Source of the DNA: Promethearchaeota archaeon
Lineage (GTDB): Archaea > Asgardarchaeota > Lokiarchaeia > Sigynarchaeales > SOKP01
NCBI GenBank assembly: GCA_016839905.1
Contig: JAEOTJ010000184.1
Coordinates: 1 to 10,067, forward strand
Direction of reading: 5' to 3'
Length of the DNA stretch: 10,067 nt
A program made the position numbers and the translations under genes. The first letter of the stretch is position 1. Each line of letters begins with the position of its first letter. Positions 5,854 to 10,067 of the stretch are shown here, piece by piece. The notes under the pieces were generated by a model. That model searched no databases, was not told the DNA's origin, and worked only from the letters and a program-made list of their open reading frames with translations.

Positions 5854-7032
5854 ATGTTGGAAATGGAAAACAATAATTATATTGGTGGGAAAAATTGGAG
5901 TTTTAGCGATAAAATATATTCAAAATTGACTGCCAAGAATATAAAATCTAATTATTTTCCAGTTATACCAATCAATATAAAGGAAATTCATGGACTTTTT
6001 TCTGAAAAAAAGATATTTGGTTTTTTTTGGAGTACTCCTACCTTTAAAGATACCGATTGTCATTATCTATTCCATGTATATGATGAAACCAGTGTTGATT
6101 TTATAATTACAACATCTTCCGCTAATACAGTTGAGAGCATGGCAAGAGCAACTAAAAGATACAATCAAGAAAAAAATAAGAATGTAAATACAATTTTACT
6201 TGTTCCAGAAATTTCATATTATAAAGTAGCTAAAAAAGCTATCGAAGATAATCCATATATTAAATATATTGTTTTAAAAAACTCAACATTAGACAGTATA
6301 AGAGAATTTGCTTCAAAACTTAAAGAAGCCATATCGAAAAATTATAATGTAGTTTCTGCGGATGCAGATCTTAAAACAGCAGCTTATTCTCAGATAGGGC
6401 GGGCTTTAAATAATATAGGTCTAATGAATGAAGATACTTGCTTTGTACAGACTGTTTCTGGAGGGGTTGGTCCTACAGGATTTATTGAATCTGCATATGA
6501 ATTGAAGACCAATCCAGAAATACTAGTTGTTCAACCAAAAAATGGAAAATCTAACCCAATTATAGATGCTTTAAATGAACATGCTATTGGAAATGATCCT
6601 TTCACTATTTTTAACGAAAGGAGTTATGAAACTTCAAAGCTGGAACCTACATTAGGAAGTACAAGACCAATGTATGCCATTAGAAAATATATCGAATGGA
6701 GAGAAAAGGGAGGACGAATTCTTACATCTCATATTACTGAGAATGAATTACTCCAATATAAAGAAAAAATCCTGGATGCGTTAATTGAATCAGGTGTTTA
6801 TCCAAACAAAGAAATTGGTTTAAAAATGTTTGATCTGGAGAAAAGTGGATTTATTTCATTTGTCGGAGCAATTAAAACAATAAAGAAGATCGAATCTAAT
6901 ACTATTATTATAAATTTTACAGGAAGATATCTGAATGGCGATTTATCACTCCACATTCCAGCTAATCCACACTTCTTTTATAATCCATCTAATGGAATTG
7001 AAAAACTTCTAGATCTATTGAAAATAAATTAG
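5854..7032 (+). CDS. cysteate synthase-family PLP enzyme
   Basis: A fold-type II PLP enzyme of 392 residues, closest by recognisable blocks to Methanosarcina-type cysteate synthase, which makes L-cysteate from O-phosphoserine and sulfite. Blocks in order are TFKDTDCH (63-70) with Lys65 as the PLP-binding lysine, TSSANTVESMARA (87-99) as the substrate-binding loop, QTVSGGVGPTGFIESAYEL (199-217) with the phosphate-binding Gly loop 203-209, and a C-terminal INFTGRYLNGDLSL (353-366). Threonine synthase has SFKDRG and SSGNTG at these places; here FKD is followed by TDCH, so ordinary threonine synthase is unlikely. As I recall the methanogen enzyme, it starts with a Cys-rich zinc-ribbon-like segment; this protein lacks one. 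It leads a two-gene plus-strand unit divergent from the APS reductase operon that would supply its sulfite. The alternative start Met4 changes little. Confidence 0.8.
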   Translation: MLEMENNNYIGGKNWSFSDKIYSKLTAKNIKSNYFPVIPINIKEIHGLFSEKKIFGFFWSTPTFKDTDCHYLFHVYDETSVDFIITTSSANTVESMARATKRYNQEKNKNVNTILLVPEISYYKVAKKAIEDNPYIKYIVLKNSTLDSIREFASKLKEAISKNYNVVSADADLKTAAYSQIGRALNNIGLMNEDTCFVQTVSGGVGPTGFIESAYELKTNPEILVVQPKNGKSNPIIDALNEHAIGNDPFTIFNERSYETSKLEPTLGSTRPMYAIRKYIEWREKGGRILTSHITENELLQYKEKILDALIESGVYPNKEIGLKMFDLEKSGFISFVGAIKTIKKIESNTIIINFTGRYLNGDLSLHIPANPHFFYNPSNGIEKLLDLLKIN

Positions 7033-7046
7033 TAGATTAAAAATTT

Positions 7047-8345
7047 GTGAAATTTATGAATAAGGAAAGAGCACTCTCAGAAATTACTGATAAGATAGAA
7101 AAAGGAACTGCTATTGTTATGACGGTTCAGGAGTTATTGGATCATTTAGATAATGGGGAAATAATTACATTTGAAGATATTGATGTGGTTACAACAGCAA
7201 CTAAAGGTTTAATGAGTGGAATAATGGGAGTATTTTCCTTTCGCCTTGTACCCCCAAAAAATATTAGAAAATTTACAGATGTTAGCATAAATGGTATACC
7301 AACCTTTCCTGGACCATGTCCAAATGAATACTTAGGAATAGTAGATTTAATTGTTTATGGAACTGCCCAAAGTAAAACAAGAGATAATTACTGTGGAGGT
7401 TCTCTTTTTAGGGACTTAGTAGAGGGAAAAACTGTTAAAATTATTGCCAAGAGTAGTGAAGGAAAAATAGTTAAAAAGGAATTAAAATTAGACGACATGC
7501 AATTTTCAAAATTATTAGGAACCAGACAAGCCATAAGAAATTATAATGCCATGATAAATTGTCAATCTTATCAAGTAAATACTATTTTTTCCTGCCTTCC
7601 TTTTAAAGAAAATAAGCAAGAAATTACTTTTTCAGGATGTGGTGCTTTAAATCCTTTTCAAAATGATCCAGAATATGAATCTTTTGGTATTGGTTCACCT
7701 ATTTTAGTTAATGGGAATATTGGATACCTCATGGGCCCAGGAACTCGAAATAATATATATAAACCAAATATGATGACAATTACACAATTAAAGGGAATGC
7801 TTCCAAATTACATGGGTGCCTTTAAAACATCTTATGGTTTAGAACCTGTTTGCAGTTTAGCGCTGCCAATACCTATTTTGAATGAGAGAATTCTAAATAA
7901 TGTAGTAAAGTCAGATAAAGATGTCCCATTGACGATTTTAAGTCTTGTAGGAAGAGAAAAAGTAGGGAATATCACTTATGGTGATGTATGGGATAATAAT
8001 TTTCAAATGCAATTTAAACCTCAAGAATGTAAAGAATGTGTTAAATGTGAAATCATCGATAAATGCCCAACTGATGCCTTTATTATAGAAAATCATTGGA
8101 TTACGACAATTGATCGATTCCGTTGTTTTAATTGCGGAAATTGCTCTTATTTATGTCCCAAAGCTTTCAAACTCGATTTAAAAACAGTCAAGTTTGAAGG
8201 GAAGTCTGTTCCGGTAGTATTAAGACAATCGGATAGATATGGCGCAATAAAACTAGCAGAACAGTTAAAATCTATGATTCTTAATGGAGAGTTTCCATTA
8301 AAAAAACCAATTGCTAAATTGGATTTTGCTGATGAAGTTAAATAG
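7047..8345 (+). CDS. COG1900/DUF39 protein with C-terminal 2[4Fe-4S] ferredoxin domain (candidate last step of CoM synthesis)
   Basis: This 432-residue protein has a DUF39 (COG1900) domain at about residues 5-320 and a bacterial-type ferredoxin domain at 325-373. The latter has two cluster motifs: Cys328-x2-331-x2-334-x5-340-Pro and Cys360-x2-363-x2-366-x3-370-Pro. COG1900 proteins insert sulfur into aldehydes. One subgroup makes homocysteine from aspartate semialdehyde; another was linked to conversion of sulfoacetaldehyde to coenzyme M in methanogens (from memory). Here the segment TTATKGLMSGIMG (49-61) has Ser where the homocysteine subgroup, as I recall it, has a functional Cys. Together with the neighbours this favours the CoM-type subgroup. 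Cys91, Cys116, Cys198 and Cys269 remain as possible catalytic or sulfur-carrying residues. The gene starts 14 bp after cysteate synthase. GTG at 7047 is listed; ATG at 7056 with a GTGA five bases upstream is an equally good start. Confidence 0.82.
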   Translation: MKFMNKERALSEITDKIEKGTAIVMTVQELLDHLDNGEIITFEDIDVVTTATKGLMSGIMGVFSFRLVPPKNIRKFTDVSINGIPTFPGPCPNEYLGIVDLIVYGTAQSKTRDNYCGGSLFRDLVEGKTVKIIAKSSEGKIVKKELKLDDMQFSKLLGTRQAIRNYNAMINCQSYQVNTIFSCLPFKENKQEITFSGCGALNPFQNDPEYESFGIGSPILVNGNIGYLMGPGTRNNIYKPNMMTITQLKGMLPNYMGAFKTSYGLEPVCSLALPIPILNERILNNVVKSDKDVPLTILSLVGREKVGNITYGDVWDNNFQMQFKPQECKECVKCEIIDKCPTDAFIIENHWITTIDRFRCFNCGNCSYLCPKAFKLDLKTVKFEGKSVPVVLRQSDRYGAIKLAEQLKSMILNGEFPLKKPIAKLDFADEVK

Positions 8346-8362
8346 TTAATTTAGTTCAATAA

Positions 8363-8390
8363 GAAAGGCAGTTTTAAACATCCTTTCCTT
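8363..8390. terminator. weak hairpin and T-rich stretch at a convergent junction
   Basis: GAAAGG (8363-8368) pairs with CCTTTC (8382-8387) across a 13-nt loop and is followed on the plus strand by a short T-rich stretch. It lies in the 28-bp gap between the COG1900 stop and the coiled-coil stop, and its right arm is inside the last codons of the latter. It could act in plus-strand termination. The stem is short, so confidence is low. Confidence 0.3.
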
Positions 8391-9060
8391 TTAATATATC
8401 GTCAAGTTCTTTATCTGAAAGAAAACCTTTTATTTTCATAGTTTCTTTGATTTTATTAAGAGCTTCTACCGTTTCTGAACTTTCTAATTTAAGATTATTA
8501 ATTTCTTCATTGAGTTGATTTGCTGCATTTACCTTTGTTTCTAAATGAGATTCAGCTTCTTCTAATTTTTTCTTTAGGTTTTCATTTTCTTCATTAATGC
8601 TCTCGATTTCTTTATTTTTCTCTGAAGTTATTTCTTCTAATTGCTTTTTAGTGTCTTCTTGAAGTTGGATTTTTATATCTTCGGCTTTTTTTTCAGCCTC
8701 GGATAATTTTTCTTCTGTTTCAGATAATTTTTCTTCTGTTTTAGATAATTTTTCCTCTGTTTTAGACAATTTTTCTTCTAATTCAGATTTGATTTTTTGG
8801 GATTGAGCGATTTCTGTTGACAATTTATCTTTTTCCTTTTTTTTCTCGTCCAATTGCTTTTTAAGATTAGAGATCTCTTCATCTAAGCGTTTAGAATTCT
8901 TTTCTTCTGTCATTAATCTACTATTAAGGTTTTTTGATTCTTCTCTTTTATTAGAGATATTTTTTTCTAAATCATTAATTTTAGCTCTTAAATCTAATAA
9001 AAATCTTCCTTCAACAGGATATTTTTTCTCAGGTTTTTCTTCTACTTTTTGCCATTCAAT
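8374..9060 (-). CDS. long coiled-coil protein, downstream partner of the Arf-like GTPase (start unresolved)
   Basis: From the first ATG (8913) this encodes 179 residues dominated by Glu, Lys and Leu in heptads, including four near-identical EEKLSxT/A heptads, and ending in a short non-coiled tail (GFLSDKELDDILKGKDV). It should form a long parallel coiled coil; no signal peptide or membrane segment is seen. The frame stays open 52 codons above that ATG to a TAA at 9072-9070, and this part looks like protein (WQKVEEKPEKKYPVEGRFLL, then more heptads). It has no ATG, GTG or TTG in frame, but AGGTGA (9078-9073) lies just upstream. Either an ATT/ATA codon (9060 is listed) starts translation, or the true start is ATG 9055-9053 with one extra A in the five-A run at 9050-9046; removing one A gives MAKVEEKPEKK. 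Only about 22-30 bp separate it from the GTPase, so the two form an operon. A GTPase effector or tether is plausible but unproven. Confidence 0.7.
   Translation of the reverse strand: MEWQKVEEKPEKKYPVEGRFLLDLRAKINDLEKNISNKREESKNLNSRLMTEEKNSKRLDEEISNLKKQLDEKKKEKDKLSTEIAQSQKIKSELEEKLSKTEEKLSKTEEKLSETEEKLSEAEKKAEDIKIQLQEDTKKQLEEITSEKNKEIESINEENENLKKKLEEAESHLETKVNAANQLNEEINNLKLESSETVEALNKIKETMKIKGFLSDKELDDILKGKDV
8702..8785 (-). repeat. four tandem 21-bp repeats encoding coiled-coil heptads
   Basis: Four consecutive 21-bp units start at 8702, 8723, 8744 and 8765, differing from one another at only a few bases. On the minus strand each encodes one heptad of the EEKLSKT/EEKLSET type. Identity at the DNA level, not only in protein, points to recent expansion by slippage or unequal exchange. 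Since the unit is exactly seven codons, copy-number changes would lengthen or shorten the coil without breaking the frame. Confidence 0.85.
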
Positions 9061-9090
9061 AGCTATAATTTATCACCTTTTTCATCTTTT

Positions 9091-9606
9091 TTAACCCCAA
9101 CGCTCCTTCTCAATAAGTCTAACAAGTAAATTCTTTAATTCCTCTACTCCATCAGATTTATAAACGGAAGTTTTGATATAATGAACTTCTCGCTCTTCAA
9201 TGGGAGATAACAATAGAATTTGATATGCTTTTTCATAATTTTGCTGACTAATTTCTAAATCTATTTTATGGAAGCATACTATCAAGGGAATGCCCCTTGT
9301 ATCTAAATTATCTAATACAACATCCAATTCATTTTTGGCTTCTTTAAAACGTGAACTATCGGAGGTATCTAAAATAAATATTAGGATTTTTGCATCAAGG
9401 ACACCTCTAACCCATCTTTTTCGATAATGGACTTGCCCTGGAGCATCCCAGAAAATGAATTCAATATCCTTTATAACCAATTGGTCAATATTAAATGTTA
9501 GTGTTGGTGATGTATCTTCTTTTACCTCTTCTTCTTTAATGAAATGTGCTAAAGTCGTCTTACCTGCATTATCTAAACCAAAAATAAAACATTTATGTGT
9601 GGGCAT
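9091..9606 (-). CDS. Arf-like small GTPase
   Basis: This 171-residue single-domain GTPase has Arf-branch motifs: P-loop GLDNAGKTT (10-18), switch I around Thr35-Thr37 in SPTLTFN, WDAPGQ (53-58), HKID (113-116) for guanine recognition and TSV (146-148) in the SAK position. The GLDxAGKTT loop and the W-D-x-x-G-Q order are diagnostic of Arf/Arl/Sar proteins, and the catalytic-loop Gln58 is kept. Two changes stand out: Pro56 replaces the first Gly of WDxGGQ, and His113 replaces Asn in NKxD. Arf proteins normally begin with an amphipathic, often myristoylated helix; here the P-loop strand starts at residue 5, so that membrane switch is absent. The ATG at 9606 lacks a Shine-Dalgarno and is probably leaderless. 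The next gene, 22-30 bp downstream, encodes a coiled-coil protein. Confidence 0.9.
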   Translation of the reverse strand: MPTHKCFIFGLDNAGKTTLAHFIKEEEVKEDTSPTLTFNIDQLVIKDIEFIFWDAPGQVHYRKRWVRGVLDAKILIFILDTSDSSRFKEAKNELDVVLDNLDTRGIPLIVCFHKIDLEISQQNYEKAYQILLLSPIEEREVHYIKTSVYKSDGVEELKNLLVRLIEKERWG

Positions 9607-9616
9607 AGGTTTATCT

Positions 9617-9632
9617 CTTTATATTTTAAATA
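9617..9632 (-). promoter_or_regulatory. TATA-like element of the Arf-like GTPase operon
   Basis: On the minus strand TATTTAAAATATAAAG lies 11-26 bases before the ATG at 9606. Its upstream half is at the distance expected for a TATA box driving a leaderless transcript, in agreement with the missing ribosome-binding site. Confidence 0.4.
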
Positions 9633-9667
9633 CTTTCTTAGTTCTGTTATTATTTTTAAAGCAGTAA

Positions 9668-9999
9668 TTCTTAACTCAATGGAATAGAATGATTAAATAA
9701 ATTTTTAGTATATTATTTTAATGTATAATAGTCATTTTTTCTTATTAATAATTGTTTTATTATAATTGAAATTATCATTATAACCTTAACCTTTTCTTTG
9801 ATGAATCTGAATAAAATGAGATAAAAATTCGGTGATGATTTATTATTATCTATTTCTTAGTAAAAACATCTTAATATATAATTGTTATCCTTAAAAATTT
9901 TCTGTTTTTATCATTAAAGCTAAAGAAAACCCCCTCCTTTATGAATTTTGCACAAATCAATAATTCCCCACCCTTTCTTACTTTTTAAGACTCATCCCC
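9668..9999. other. non-coding stretch without a recognisable gene
   Basis: Very AT-rich sequence between the Arf-like GTPase promoter and the gene ending at 10000. I see no convincing open frame, RNA gene or repeat. On the minus strand GGGGG followed by TTTTCTTT, about 9925-9937, lies some 65 bases after the stop at 10000 and could be the T-rich end of that transcript. Confidence 0.5.
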
Positions 10000-10067
10000 T
10001 TATCTATATTTAGATGAATGATAACCAAATTCATCCATACCGTAGGGACTACGGGAATTCACGCTTG
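10000..10067 (-). CDS. C-terminal fragment of a minus-strand gene (partial)
   Basis: From the window edge one minus-strand frame reads 21 residues (S-V-N-S-R-S-P-Y-G-M-D-E-F-G-Y-H-S-S-K-Y-R) to a TAA at 10002-10000. The other two minus-strand frames stop within 20 bases. The mixed, non-repetitive residues and the clear rise in G+C compared with the adjacent spacer suggest real coding sequence. The start lies outside the window. I do not recognise the family from so short a tail. Confidence 0.5.
   Translation of the reverse strand, partial: SVNSRSPYGMDEFGYHSSKYR

Noticed and set aside
8702..8785. CRISPR array or mobile-element repeat
   Set aside because: The units are contiguous with no spacers and encode in-frame heptads; no transposase, terminal repeats or target duplication are seen anywhere in the window.
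9455..9667. 70-residue open frame on the plus strand with a hydrophobic C-terminus
   Set aside because: Mostly antisense to the Arf-like GTPase P-loop and switch regions, with no promoter or ribosome-binding site of its own; treated as a shadow.
10040..10054. CCGTAG-GGA-CTACGG hairpin as a tRNA stem or terminator
   Set aside because: It lies inside the open minus-strand frame of the partial gene; the 3-nt loop does not fit a tRNA arm and no T-tract follows on either strand.

Overview
This AT-rich window most likely comes from an Asgard archaeon (Lokiarchaeia/Helarchaeia-like). In 10 kb it carries a Ras/Rab-type GTPase, an Arf-type GTPase next to a long coiled-coil protein, a TPR protein, and a set of sulfur and coenzyme M genes otherwise typical of methanogens. 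TATA-like boxes, a mix of Shine-Dalgarno-led and apparently leaderless starts, and T-tract ends also fit an archaeon. The taxonomic call is inference from gene content; no rRNA or marker gene is present.

Layout. Positions 1-60 may hold the last codons of a plus-strand gene. A five-repeat TPR protein (117-719) and a Rab-like GTPase (893-1447) follow on the plus strand. The GTPase has a perfect 12-bp inverted repeat just before its start. From 5655 down to 1501 runs a compact minus-strand operon, in transcription order: APS reductase, sulfopyruvate decarboxylase subunits ComD and ComE, a ribbon-helix-helix regulator, ATP sulfurylase, and a hotdog thioesterase. A 198-bp divergent promoter region (5656-5853) separates it from a plus-strand pair: a cysteate synthase-family PLP enzyme (5854-7032) and a COG1900/DUF39 protein with a C-terminal 2[4Fe-4S] ferredoxin domain (7047-8345). 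A convergent junction follows, then a minus-strand pair of Arf-like GTPase (9606-9091) and coiled-coil protein (about 9060-8374). The stretch 9607-9999 is non-coding, and the window ends in the last codons of another minus-strand gene.

How the genes fit together. The central block spells out a route from sulfate to coenzyme M (2-mercaptoethanesulfonate). Sat makes APS; the [4Fe-4S] APS reductase gives sulfite without an APS kinase; cysteate synthase joins sulfite to O-phosphoserine to give cysteate; an aminotransferase outside the window would give sulfopyruvate; ComDE decarboxylates it to sulfoacetaldehyde; and the COG1900 protein is the candidate for the last, thiol-forming step. Seeing this clustered and divergently promoted, with its own RHH regulator and a phased set of TGWWCA/TGGTCA half-sites between the two arms, is the main result. 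It suggests regulated CoM (or a related sulfonate) synthesis from sulfate in an Asgard archaeon, which would make sense if the genome also encodes an alkyl-CoM reductase. Nothing in the window itself shows such a reductase.
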